Position numbers and translations under genes: made by a program
Assembly: GCA_900767915.1 (NCBI GenBank)
Contig: CAAGAX010000068.1
Span: 28,881 to 92,880 of the forward strand
Reading direction: 5' to 3'
DNA length: 64,000 nucleotides
DNA from: Acholeplasmatales bacterium
GTDB taxonomy: Bacteria > Bacillota_I > Bacilli_A > Acholeplasmatales > Anaeroplasmataceae
The notes under the pieces: generated by a model
Told to the model about the DNA's origin: nothing
What the model saw: only the letters and a program-made list of their open reading frames with translations
The model's database searches: none
Shown: piece by piece, positions 1-8,571 of the stretch
Numbering within the stretch: the first letter of the stretch is position 1
How the letters are laid out: every line of letters begins with the position of its first letter

Positions 1-1
1 T

Positions 2-2773
2 GATAGTGAAAATAATGAAATTGAAGATAATAAACAATATGTTTTAGACCTAGATAATGGTAATGTTGTTGGAGAAGCAGATGTCAATTATAAGCATAAA
101 TATTCATTTGAATATGATATTAGAGAAATATTACCTGAAACAGCAATTTCAACAATTGATAAAATAAATGTTAGTATTGTTGGTACATATAAAAATGGAA
201 ATCCTATAAATAGTGATGATTATTTAATATATGCAAGCTTAACTGACAATCATTTAACATTAAGAATAAATACTCCATGTGATTTTGATTTAGTTTTATC
301 ATCTGATCATTATACAAGAACAATTAAATATAGTGTTGATTATGAAAGTCCTTATAAAATTGGAGCTAAGGTATGTGAGGCTGGAGAAAAGAATGAATTT
401 GTTAGTGCATCTGAATATACAATGTATCAATCAAATGAACTATACTTAATTGCTGATATTCCTGCAAATTATGATCCTAATTATACATTAGAATTACCAG
501 AAGGAGTAAAAGCTTCTTTAGTTAAGACAAATTTAAATGGTGTTGAATGTTATAAGTTTGTAGCTACTGAAAAGGGTAACTATACAATAACTGTTAAATC
601 AGCTCCAAAGGCTGATGGTACAGCTGGTGTTACCTCAACAATAACTGTTGAAGTAATGGAAAATCCAAATGTAAGTGAAATCTTATCAGGTAATTATGAA
701 GTTGAAATTGCCAATACAAAGTATTCTATTAGCTTAACACCAAGTGCTGATAATTCATTAGAGGGTACTGCAGTAATCACTAATACTACTACAAATTTAA
801 CAGAGACAGTTAAATATAATTATTCAACTGAATCATTTGTTACAAACCATGTAAGTGGAGAATCATTTGGCTTTGAATTTGATTTATCTACTAAATATAT
901 ATTAAGCTTAGCAAGTGGAAAGAATAAATATGAGCTTGCAAGACCTGGTCAATCTGAAGAAGACTTAAAAAAGGCACTAGCTTTATTAAACGGTACATAT
1001 ACAGCAACATTTACAGCTGTAGGTGCGACTTATGATTATAAATTCACTTCTGATGGTGATGGTTTAGCAACTGGTAAGCTAGAGGTATCAAATGGCTCAC
1101 AAAGTGGTATTTATGCTTATACATTTGATATTACAACAAGAAAGATAAATACTGTATATCAAAGCGGAAAAAAGCTTTTAGGTAGTCAAGAATTAACTAT
1201 TACAACAGATTTAAAGATTCATACTTCATTCTTTGGCGGAGCTGATTTAGAAAAGAAGACATATGATATTAATGCAATTCTATCTGGTAAATATACTCTT
1301 ACAGATTCAACACAAACATATAATATTGAATTTAAGGATAATAAGTTATACGTTAAGAGAACTTCTAATGGCAGTACAAGAGAAGCAACATATGTATATG
1401 AATATAATGAATCTACTGGATTAGTTAATGTTACTAGAAAAGAAGGTAAAAAAAGTACTTACATTGAAAATAATCTATATATTGTTGATGGCGCACTATG
1501 CTTAAAAGGATTTGTAATGAATAATGATGGAACACAATCATTTGTTTATACTCCATTTGTAAGGGAGAAGATTAAAATCTCTGAAGCATTTATTGGAGAA
1601 TGGGTTTCTAATGCTAGCGAAGAAAATATTGTTATTAAAGAAGATAGTGTAACAATTAGTGGTAGTGAAACTACTATTAAAACATTTGATGGTACTACCT
1701 TAGTAGTTAATGAATCATCATATTTTGGTGATGTTACAATCACATTAAGCGATAGTAAATTAACAGTTGTTTTAAATGGTGTAACATATTCATTCTCTTT
1801 AAAAGGATCTACTAAAGTAGAAATACCAGAAAGCTTAGTTGGCACATGGTCTAATGAAGGTGCTTCATTTACAATAACAGCTGATGGAAAGATTTATGAT
1901 GATGGCTATACTTATAATATTACTAGTATTACAAATGAAAAAATTGCAGGAGTTGATGTTGAGGATTCATCTTATACTATTGAAATCATTATTAATTCAG
2001 ATGGCACATTGACTTATTCAGACCTTGTTTATACAAAAGAAAATGGTACAACAGAAGCTGTTAAGGTTAACTCTAGCTTTGTTGGCACTTGGGTTAATGG
2101 TGAATCAAGTCTTGTTATTACTGAAGATTCAGTAACATATAATGGAAATGTCTTAACTGTTGTTTCTTGCACTGAAACTGAGCTTACTGTTTATGGTAAT
2201 GAGTTTGCTCAAACAACATTAAAGCTTTCCACAGATAAAAATTCAATTGTATTAGATAATTACACATATACTAAAAAAACTATTGAATTAAAGGTTCCAA
2301 GTTATTTTATAGGTAAATGGGTTGATTCAACAGATCCTTCATATAAAATGGAAATAACTGAATCTGAATTGATAATAAATGGTGGTCTTAAGTTAACTGT
2401 TTCATCTGTTGAAGAAAATAAGGTTACTTTTGGTAGTGATTCTTCTAAAATAGAGTTAACTTATAACAAAGATACAAATACATTAACTGATCAAAGTGGT
2501 TACACTTATAAAGTGGATAATTCAATTGATTCTAGTGTTGTTCCTGATGCATTTATTGGAGAATGGGCTTCAGCTGATAATAGTACAGTTGTAGTATTTG
2601 AAAAAAAGGGTGTTAAATATGGTGATGATTATGCTCAATCATTTACTGTAGTTGATGAAAAAACAGTTGTAATTTCTTATTATGGAACTGATATTACATT
2701 TAAATTAAATGATGATGGAACTATTACAGCTACATTTAGTGGTTCAAATACTATATTAACAAAAAAACAATAA
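2..2773 (+). CDS. Large surface protein, 5' end missing, with C-terminal FIG-x-W repeats
   Basis: The reading frame is open from base 2 to the TAA at 2771, so the gene starts outside the window; the ATG at 422 is internal and no ribosome binding site precedes it. About 923 residues are visible. They are rich in Asn, Ser, Thr and beta-prone sequence, with no membrane segment. Two repeat families are seen. Three units begin ILSGNY, LLNGTY and ILSGKY (about 682, 989 and 1277). Five units of 76-82 residues begin F-I/V-G-x-W (1589, 1835, 2078, 2306, 2552). The C-terminus has no LPxTG motif or anchor, so an N-terminal lipobox is likely but cannot be seen. Role unknown; presumably extracytoplasmic. 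The same FIG-x-W module occurs in the next gene (3028-4767), which suggests a functional link. Confidence 0.85.
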   Translation, partial: DSENNEIEDNKQYVLDLDNGNVVGEADVNYKHKYSFEYDIREILPETAISTIDKINVSIVGTYKNGNPINSDDYLIYASLTDNHLTLRINTPCDFDLVLSSDHYTRTIKYSVDYESPYKIGAKVCEAGEKNEFVSASEYTMYQSNELYLIADIPANYDPNYTLELPEGVKASLVKTNLNGVECYKFVATEKGNYTITVKSAPKADGTAGVTSTITVEVMENPNVSEILSGNYEVEIANTKYSISLTPSADNSLEGTAVITNTTTNLTETVKYNYSTESFVTNHVSGESFGFEFDLSTKYILSLASGKNKYELARPGQSEEDLKKALALLNGTYTATFTAVGATYDYKFTSDGDGLATGKLEVSNGSQSGIYAYTFDITTRKINTVYQSGKKLLGSQELTITTDLKIHTSFFGGADLEKKTYDINAILSGKYTLTDSTQTYNIEFKDNKLYVKRTSNGSTREATYVYEYNESTGLVNVTRKEGKKSTYIENNLYIVDGALCLKGFVMNNDGTQSFVYTPFVREKIKISEAFIGEWVSNASEENIVIKEDSVTISGSETTIKTFDGTTLVVNESSYFGDVTITLSDSKLTVVLNGVTYSFSLKGSTKVEIPESLVGTWSNEGASFTITADGKIYDDGYTYNITSITNEKIAGVDVEDSSYTIEIIINSDGTLTYSDLVYTKENGTTEAVKVNSSFVGTWVNGESSLVITEDSVTYNGNVLTVVSCTETELTVYGNEFAQTTLKLSTDKNSIVLDNYTYTKKTIELKVPSYFIGKWVDSTDPSYKMEITESELIINGGLKLTVSSVEENKVTFGSDSSKIELTYNKDTNTLTDQSGYTYKVDNSIDSSVVPDAFIGEWASADNSTVVVFEKKGVKYGDDYAQSFTVVDEKTVVISYYGTDITFKLNDDGTITATFSGSNTILTKKQ
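1589..2767 (+). repeat. Five tandem FIG-x-W protein repeats
   Basis: The units start at 1589 (FIGEW), 1835 (LVGTW), 2078 (FVGTW), 2306 (FIGKW) and 2552 (FIGEW), with spacings of 82, 81, 76 and 82 codons. Each unit runs F-I-G-x-W, a short loop, an I-T-E-D-S-x-T beta pair, and a later L-x-V strand. DNA identity between units is low, so these are old protein repeats, not recent duplications. The pattern looks like a small lipocalin-like or beta-sandwich fold, but I cannot name a family. Confidence 0.8.
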
Positions 2774-2800
2774 TATTATTTAGCTTAATTAATTAAAATG

Positions 2801-2829
2801 GCTAGTGAACAAATCACTAGTCTTTTTTT
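2801..2829 (+). terminator. Intrinsic terminator after the repeat protein
   Basis: CTAGTGA (2802-2808) pairs with TCACTAG (2814-2820) around a 5-base loop, followed by a run of T from 2823. It ends the transcript of the first gene, 28 bases after its stop. Confidence 0.8.
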
Positions 2830-2950
2830 ATTTTTTACAAAATAACAAATTTTTATAAATATTTTAATAAAAAAAACGAATAAAAATAGAAAAAAATAAA
2901 AAAATATTGAACTAAAATGAATAAAATGCAAGAAATTAATCGTTTTTTAA

Positions 2951-2979
2951 TTGACTTTGACTTATTAAAGTAATAAAAT
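2951..2979 (+). promoter_or_regulatory. Sigma-A type promoter of the MoxR/vWA operon
   Basis: TTGACT (2951-2956), 17-base spacer, TAAAAT (2974-2979). It lies about 50 bases before the first gene of the operon and after the preceding terminator, so 3028-13104 is probably one transcription unit starting here. A GGGGAG ribosome binding site follows at about 3016. Confidence 0.75.
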
Positions 2980-3027
2980 GTTTAATGTATTATTTTATAC
3001 AAATTTCGGGAAAAAGGGGAGATTAAG

Positions 3028-4767
3028 ATGAATGATGGATTTTTAGCCTTTAAAAAGAAAATCATTAAAGAATTATTGATTAAATCATTGATGATATCTT
3101 TAGGTACTTCATTACTTATTTTTGGAATATTATTAATCTTAAATAAACTATTTATTATTAATCTAAATATCTTTTTAATTATTGGAATATCTTTATTGGC
3201 ATTAATACTGATTTTTATTTTTATTTATTTTGTATTTAAACCTTCTGATGAAAAAATCGCAAAAAGATTAGACCATACATTAGGTATGAATGAAAAGGTT
3301 CAAACAATGATTGCTTTTAAGGATGATAATAATTTTATTGTTGAACTACAAAGAGAGGATACAAATGAAAAACTAAAAAATACTCCTCTAAAGCTTGTTA
3401 GATATAAAATAAGTATTATTGCTATTGTATTAATGACTTTAGGCTTAGGATCAGCAATTGCTTCAATATCAATTCCAGCAAAATCAGATGTTATAACACC
3501 TGATGTACCAACTGATCCTTCATATACATTAACTGAAAAGCAAATAATGAAAATACAAGAATTAATTAAATATGTAAATAATTCTAAAATGCTTGATTCA
3601 ACAAAGGATGTATATGTTGAGAAGCTAAATTATCTTATAGACTTACTTAAGGCTTCAACAAAAGAAAGCGAAATGAAGCAAAATGTTTTATTTTCTATTA
3701 GCGAAATTTTAGTATATATGAAGACAATCAATACTAATATTCAATTAGGTGATTTATTGAAGAAAATTGAACCAGTTGTTATTCCTATAGAAAAAAGAGA
3801 TACTGATGTAGCTGCTAGTAAAATTACATCAAACTTTATTGGCTTATGGAGACAAAAGGATGATATTAGTAATGAAATTACTATTAGAAAAGATAGCTTA
3901 ACATATCAAAATGTAAGTAGAAGTATAACTAAATTCACAACTAATTCTATTGAATTTGAAATCGAAGAAGAAAATGAAAATTTAGAAAAGGTAATGGTTA
4001 CTTATAGGTTTACTATTGATGGAAAGCTATATAAATCTGATACTGAAATAGCAAGCTTTGAAAAAATAGAAAAGTTTGATAAATTGTTATTATTAGGATC
4101 ATATACTAAATATTATTCAGTTGTTGATAATGAACAAGTATTTACTAATATATTAAATGATTATTCAGATTTAGATATAGAAAGATTAAATATTAAAGTC
4201 AATAATGATATTGATGCTTTTAGTAAAATCTTAAGTGAATTAACAAATAAAGAGGATGTTATTTATACTAGCGTTGAATTATTAATTCAAGGATTAAAGA
4301 AAGCATTATCTACATCAGATTCAGAAAAGCTTAATAAGGTTATCTCATCTTATAACGAGTTTGCGACTATTTTAAATACTGAAATGACTACAATGAAGGA
4401 AAATAGAGACGTTGCTTGGCATGTTGAAGATGTATTAAGAGAATTATTTGGATTAGAAGCTGCTTCTAATCGAGAATATACTGATCCTGATAATAAAGGA
4501 AATAATAATAACTCATCTAGTGATAATAATGGCGATGGTGGAAGCATATTGAATCCAGGTGGAATTGGAAAAGGTGATTCACAATTTGGTAGTGATGATA
4601 AATTCTATGATATTTTCAAAAAGGAATGGGATTCATATGGTAAATATTATGGAGATTACTCAGCATTTATCAATGATTTGTTAAAGGATGATTCAATTTC
4701 TGAGGAAATGAAGCAGTTTATAAAGGATTACTTAGCTAAGCTATTAAATAATAATCAAGGAAATTAA
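3028..4767 (+). CDS. Membrane protein, first gene of MoxR/vWA operon, with a FIG-x-W module
   Basis: 579 residues. Two N-terminal membrane segments (about 17-41 and 47-70) are followed by a cytoplasmic-looking stretch with IAKRLDHTLGMNEKVQT, a third membrane segment (about 127-147), and then a large extracytoplasmic part. The N-terminal pattern recalls DUF4175-type membrane proteins that accompany MoxR/CoxE-like ATPases; this is a weak resemblance. Residues 270-350 form one FIG-x-W module like the five in the preceding protein. A Gly/Asn/Ser-rich linker (about 490-530) leads to an acidic, helical C-terminus. The start is fixed by the GGGGAG site 12 bases upstream. The MoxR gene follows after 13 bases. 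Function unknown; a membrane scaffold or client of the MoxR/vWA machine is the best guess. Confidence 0.85.
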   Translation: MNDGFLAFKKKIIKELLIKSLMISLGTSLLIFGILLILNKLFIINLNIFLIIGISLLALILIFIFIYFVFKPSDEKIAKRLDHTLGMNEKVQTMIAFKDDNNFIVELQREDTNEKLKNTPLKLVRYKISIIAIVLMTLGLGSAIASISIPAKSDVITPDVPTDPSYTLTEKQIMKIQELIKYVNNSKMLDSTKDVYVEKLNYLIDLLKASTKESEMKQNVLFSISEILVYMKTINTNIQLGDLLKKIEPVVIPIEKRDTDVAASKITSNFIGLWRQKDDISNEITIRKDSLTYQNVSRSITKFTTNSIEFEIEEENENLEKVMVTYRFTIDGKLYKSDTEIASFEKIEKFDKLLLLGSYTKYYSVVDNEQVFTNILNDYSDLDIERLNIKVNNDIDAFSKILSELTNKEDVIYTSVELLIQGLKKALSTSDSEKLNKVISSYNEFATILNTEMTTMKENRDVAWHVEDVLRELFGLEAASNREYTDPDNKGNNNNSSSDNNGDGGSILNPGGIGKGDSQFGSDDKFYDIFKKEWDSYGKYYGDYSAFINDLLKDDSISEEMKQFIKDYLAKLLNNNQGN

Positions 4768-4780
4768 AGGAGAGAAAGAA

Positions 4781-5767
4781 ATGGAAAACATTGAAAAGGT
4801 TAAAAAGTTTAGTCAAACAATTAATACAATTGAACAAGAAATTCGTAAGGATGTAGTTGGACAAGAGGATATTGTTAATAATGTTATTATTGCTATTATA
4901 GCAGGTGGTAATGTATTACTTGAAGGTGTACCAGGAGTAGGTAAAACACGTTTAGTGCGTACATTAGGTAAAACATTAAATTTACCATTTTCAAGAATTC
5001 AATTTACACCAGATTTAATGCCATCTGATGTTACAGGTACTAATATTATTGAAAAGGATGAAAATGGAAGAATGAAAACAGTATTCCAAAGAGGACCTAT
5101 TTTCGCTAATTTAGTACTAGCTGATGAAATTAACCGTGCTACACCAAAAACACAATCAGCCATGCTAGAGGTAATGCAAGAGCATAAGGTTACAATTTCA
5201 AACCAAAGCTATAAAATGGCAGAGCCATTCTTTGTATTGGCTACTGAAAACCCAATTGAACAAGATGGTACATATCCACTTCCAGAAGCTCAAATGGATC
5301 GTTTCATGTTTAAACTAATAATGCAATTCCCTACAATTCAAGAATTAAAAGATATTGTAAATATGACACAAATTACATTAGATGAAACTGCTACAGCAGT
5401 AGTTGATGGAACAACTATTCTTGAAATGAGAGAATTAGCTAAGAGTGTACCTGTAATTGATGAGGTTTTAGATTATGCAATGAAGATTGTAGCATTATCA
5501 CATCCAGAGCTTGAAAATACTTCTGAAACTGCAAAGAAATATATTAAATATGGTGTTTCTCCTCGTGCTGGACAAGCATTGATTACAGCTGCAAAGGTAC
5601 GTGCATTAATTAATGGTAATTATAATGTTTCAATTGAAGACATTGATGCATTAGCTTATCCTGTATTAAGACATAGAATAAAAATTAATTATACAGCTAT
5701 TAATGATCATTTATCAGTTGATGAGGTTATTAGCTTATTAATTAAGGAAGCTAAAAAGGTAAAGTAA
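4781..5767 (+). CDS. MoxR family AAA+ ATPase
   Basis: 328 residues, normal for the family. Walker A is GVPGVGKT at residues 49-56, Walker B is LVLADEINRA at about 111-120, and the MoxR sensor-1 region with ATENPIEQDGTYPLPEAQMDRF lies at about 154-176; the C-terminal lid domain follows. MoxR proteins are chaperone-like AAA+ ATPases that act with DUF58 and von Willebrand A proteins, usually to mature or insert metal cofactors or to assemble envelope complexes. An AAAGGAGAG site precedes the ATG. The codon use in this gene (more CGT, GTA) is a little different from its neighbours, as expected for a more highly expressed cytoplasmic protein. The DUF58 gene starts 6 bases after its stop. Confidence 0.95.
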   Translation: MENIEKVKKFSQTINTIEQEIRKDVVGQEDIVNNVIIAIIAGGNVLLEGVPGVGKTRLVRTLGKTLNLPFSRIQFTPDLMPSDVTGTNIIEKDENGRMKTVFQRGPIFANLVLADEINRATPKTQSAMLEVMQEHKVTISNQSYKMAEPFFVLATENPIEQDGTYPLPEAQMDRFMFKLIMQFPTIQELKDIVNMTQITLDETATAVVDGTTILEMRELAKSVPVIDEVLDYAMKIVALSHPELENTSETAKKYIKYGVSPRAGQALITAAKVRALINGNYNVSIEDIDALAYPVLRHRIKINYTAINDHLSVDEVISLLIKEAKKVK

Positions 5768-5773
5768 TAATAT

Positions 5774-6658
5774 ATGGGAAAATATGCAATAAATGAAGAA
5801 TTTTTGCAGCAAATTGAAACCCTAGAATTGATATTAAAAAATAATGTTGCCGGAATCTTTGGTGGAAATCACCAAAGTAAGAATTTTGGTTCATCATGTG
5901 AATTTGCCGATTATAGAGATTATATTCCAGGAGATGACATTACTAAAATCGATTGGAATGCTTATGCAAGATTTGAGCATTTATATTTGAAGCAGTATTT
6001 AGATGAAAGAAGACTTCACACTAAAATATATATTGATGCTAGTAAATCAATGGATTTTGGTAAAACTGAAAAAGCAACAAAGGCACTTCAGGTTGCTGCA
6101 GCATTTGCATATCTATCTATTGTATTAATGGATAAGGTATCTATATATTATGTTCAAAATAACAAGGTATATGATTTAATCTTAAATATAGCTGATAAGG
6201 ATACATTCTATAATTCTATTAATAAGCTTAATGAAATAGAATTCACAGGAGATTTCTTATTTAGTGAAGGATTACTTCCTACTAAGGTTGGCTATGGAGA
6301 TGGATTATCTATTGTTATTTCTGATTTTTTAACTGATAATGATTATCAACAAGGATTAGATTATTTGATCAATAAGAAAAGAGATCTATTATGTGTACAG
6401 GTATTATCAAAAGAAGAATTAAATCCTACTATTCGTGGTAAGATTCATTATTTTGATAGTGAAACTGTCGCAAATGATTATCGTAAATTTGTTAATAAGG
6501 ATGTAGTAAAGGCTTATCATGAAGCTGTAAATTATATTACTACATCATTAAGTGAATTTTGTTATGCAAGAGGTGCTCAATATTTATTAGTGCCAGATAA
6601 CAAATCTATTAATCAAATATTTATGGAAATGCTTGTTGAGAAGGGGGTATTAAAATGA
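5774..6658 (+). CDS. DUF58 domain protein (MoxR partner)
   Basis: 294 residues. The DUF58 signature is clear: EFADYRDYIPGDDITKIDWN at residues 43-62, then the AR-x-x-x-L-Y-L-K-Q-Y-x-x-E-R block, and a vWA-like DASKSMDFG with a DxSxS metal-site motif at 88-92. No membrane segment is seen. DUF58 proteins almost always sit beside MoxR ATPases and are thought to be adaptors. There is no good ribosome binding site; the start 6 bases after the MoxR stop suggests translational coupling. The TGA stop overlaps the next gene's ATG as ATGA. Confidence 0.93.
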   Translation: MGKYAINEEFLQQIETLELILKNNVAGIFGGNHQSKNFGSSCEFADYRDYIPGDDITKIDWNAYARFEHLYLKQYLDERRLHTKIYIDASKSMDFGKTEKATKALQVAAAFAYLSIVLMDKVSIYYVQNNKVYDLILNIADKDTFYNSINKLNEIEFTGDFLFSEGLLPTKVGYGDGLSIVISDFLTDNDYQQGLDYLINKKRDLLCVQVLSKEELNPTIRGKIHYFDSETVANDYRKFVNKDVVKAYHEAVNYITTSLSEFCYARGAQYLLVPDNKSINQIFMEMLVEKGVLK

Positions 6659-8571
6659 CATTTGTTTATCCTCTTGGACTTTTAGGTTTAATTGGTATTC
6701 CTATTTTAATAATTATTTATATTATTAAAAACAAATATACAGAACAAACAATTACAAGTACATATATTTGGAATTTAAGTGAAAAATTCTTAAAAAATAA
6801 AAAGCCTATATCAAAGCTAAAGGGATTAATTAATTTAATTATGCAATGCTTAGCTGTACTTGTAATTTCTTTGATTTTAGCTCATCCTATTTTTATCCTT
6901 CCTAATGCCGCAAATGATTATTGCTTTATTTTAGATGCATCTGCAAGTATGAATAAAATTCAGGATAATAAAACAAGATTTGAAATAGCCAAGGATAAAA
7001 TAAAAGAAGAAATATATTCATCATTAGATGGAAGTAAATATTCATTTATTGTTGTTGGAAATGAAATAGTTGAATACACAGATTATACATCTAAAAACAA
7101 AGCTATTGAAGCTATAGATAATGTTGAGTGTTCATACATTTCTAATAATTGTACTAATTCAATAAAATATGCTCAGGAATATTATGATAAAAATCGTTCT
7201 TTAAAAACTTATTTATATACTGATAAGAATTATAATGTAGAAAATATTAATTTGATTAATGTTGGTAATAATGAAGCTAATTATGCAATAGTAGATGGTA
7301 AATATCAAATTAATAATGGATATACAAATTCCGATGGAAATTATGTTAAAGGAACAATTAAATTTTCAGGAAATGTAATTTCATATACTAATGATTCAAA
7401 AATAGATTTAGAATTATATGTTGATGATGAGCTTATCGATGAAATGAGTGTTGATGTTAAATCAAGTGAGCAATATGAATATCTATTTGAGGTTGAATTA
7501 ACAACATTTAAAAAAGCAAGAATTCATATAAAAAATGAGGATTCATTAGCTTTAGATAATGATTATGAATTATATAATATATCTGAAGAACAAGATTATA
7601 AGGCTTTAATAGTTAGTGATAATGAATTCTATTTACAAAGTATTTTAAAGGTTTATGATAAGGTTAAAACTATTGATGTTATAAAGCCAAGCACTTATTC
7701 TAATTCATATAGTGGATATAACCTTTATATTTTTGATTCCTTCTCACCTGATTCTTTACCTACTGATGGTACTATATGGTTTTTTAACCCTAAAAAAAGT
7801 ATTACTGGATCTAGATTCTCATATCGTAATTCTATCGATTTAAATGAAAATAAAACAGATTCTAAATATGAAGGAAAAGAATTAATTCAAGCTACAGTTT
7901 ATGGCGAAGAGAAAAAGCTTGTCGAAGGATTAATTAAAACTGATGGTAAAGATGAAAATAAATATGGCTTATATGTTATGAAATATAATATATATGGTAT
8001 TAATAAGAATTTTACAACTTTATTTACTTGTGATGATAATCCAATAATATTTACTGGAGTATCTCAATATGGAAATCGTGAGGTTGTTTTTGGATTTGAT
8101 TTACATAATTCTAATTTGCCTTTAAGCTATAATTATATTAGATTAATGTCTAATCTATTAGATTATTCATTCCCTACAGTAATTGAAAAATCTAATTATG
8201 TATGTGGTGATAATGCATTAATTAATCTTTTACCAAATACAAAATCAATTAAAATTACTTCTCCAAGTAATTCTACAAGATACATTGATGTGAATAGTGC
8301 AACATCAAGCTTCCTATTAACAGAAATTGGAAATTACACTGTTTCAATAACACTTGAAAACAATACTGTTATGGAATTAAATATATATTCAAGCTATCCG
8401 CTTGAAGAAAATAATGATACAACTATAGATACATTAAAATTAGTTGGTCAACCTGAAAATAATTATTCAGATGGTCGTTATGATAATCTTATTATATTAT
8501 TTATTTTATTAGGACTACTATTTGTAGCAGATTGGATGGTGTATTGCTATGAGCAACATCAACTTTTCTAA
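6655..8571 (+). CDS. BatA-like membrane protein with von Willebrand A domain
   Basis: 638 residues. The N-terminus matches the aerotolerance regulator (BatA) N-terminal domain: membrane segments at about 4-26 and 55-80, joined by a short loop with the STYIWNLSEKF motif. A vWA domain follows with an intact DASAS metal-site motif (94-98), but this vWA domain is short. A long extracytoplasmic part ends in a C-terminal membrane segment (about 611-631). The ATG overlaps the DUF58 stop, and the 3' end overlaps the next gene by 23 bases, so these are tightly coupled. The vWA domain most likely faces outside the membrane, as in Bat proteins. Confidence 0.85.
   Translation: MTFVYPLGLLGLIGIPILIIIYIIKNKYTEQTITSTYIWNLSEKFLKNKKPISKLKGLINLIMQCLAVLVISLILAHPIFILPNAANDYCFILDASASMNKIQDNKTRFEIAKDKIKEEIYSSLDGSKYSFIVVGNEIVEYTDYTSKNKAIEAIDNVECSYISNNCTNSIKYAQEYYDKNRSLKTYLYTDKNYNVENINLINVGNNEANYAIVDGKYQINNGYTNSDGNYVKGTIKFSGNVISYTNDSKIDLELYVDDELIDEMSVDVKSSEQYEYLFEVELTTFKKARIHIKNEDSLALDNDYELYNISEEQDYKALIVSDNEFYLQSILKVYDKVKTIDVIKPSTYSNSYSGYNLYIFDSFSPDSLPTDGTIWFFNPKKSITGSRFSYRNSIDLNENKTDSKYEGKELIQATVYGEEKKLVEGLIKTDGKDENKYGLYVMKYNIYGINKNFTTLFTCDDNPIIFTGVSQYGNREVVFGFDLHNSNLPLSYNYIRLMSNLLDYSFPTVIEKSNYVCGDNALINLLPNTKSIKITSPSNSTRYIDVNSATSSFLLTEIGNYTVSITLENNTVMELNIYSSYPLEENNDTTIDTLKLVGQPENNYSDGRYDNLIILFILLGLLFVADWMVYCYEQHQLF

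Noticed and set aside
1..421. Treating the ATG at 422 as the start of the first gene
   Set aside because: The frame is open back to base 2 with the same composition, and there is no ribosome binding site before 422.
1546..1845. 99-codon open frame on the minus strand
   Set aside because: Antisense to a well supported repeat protein; no ribosome site or family resemblance.
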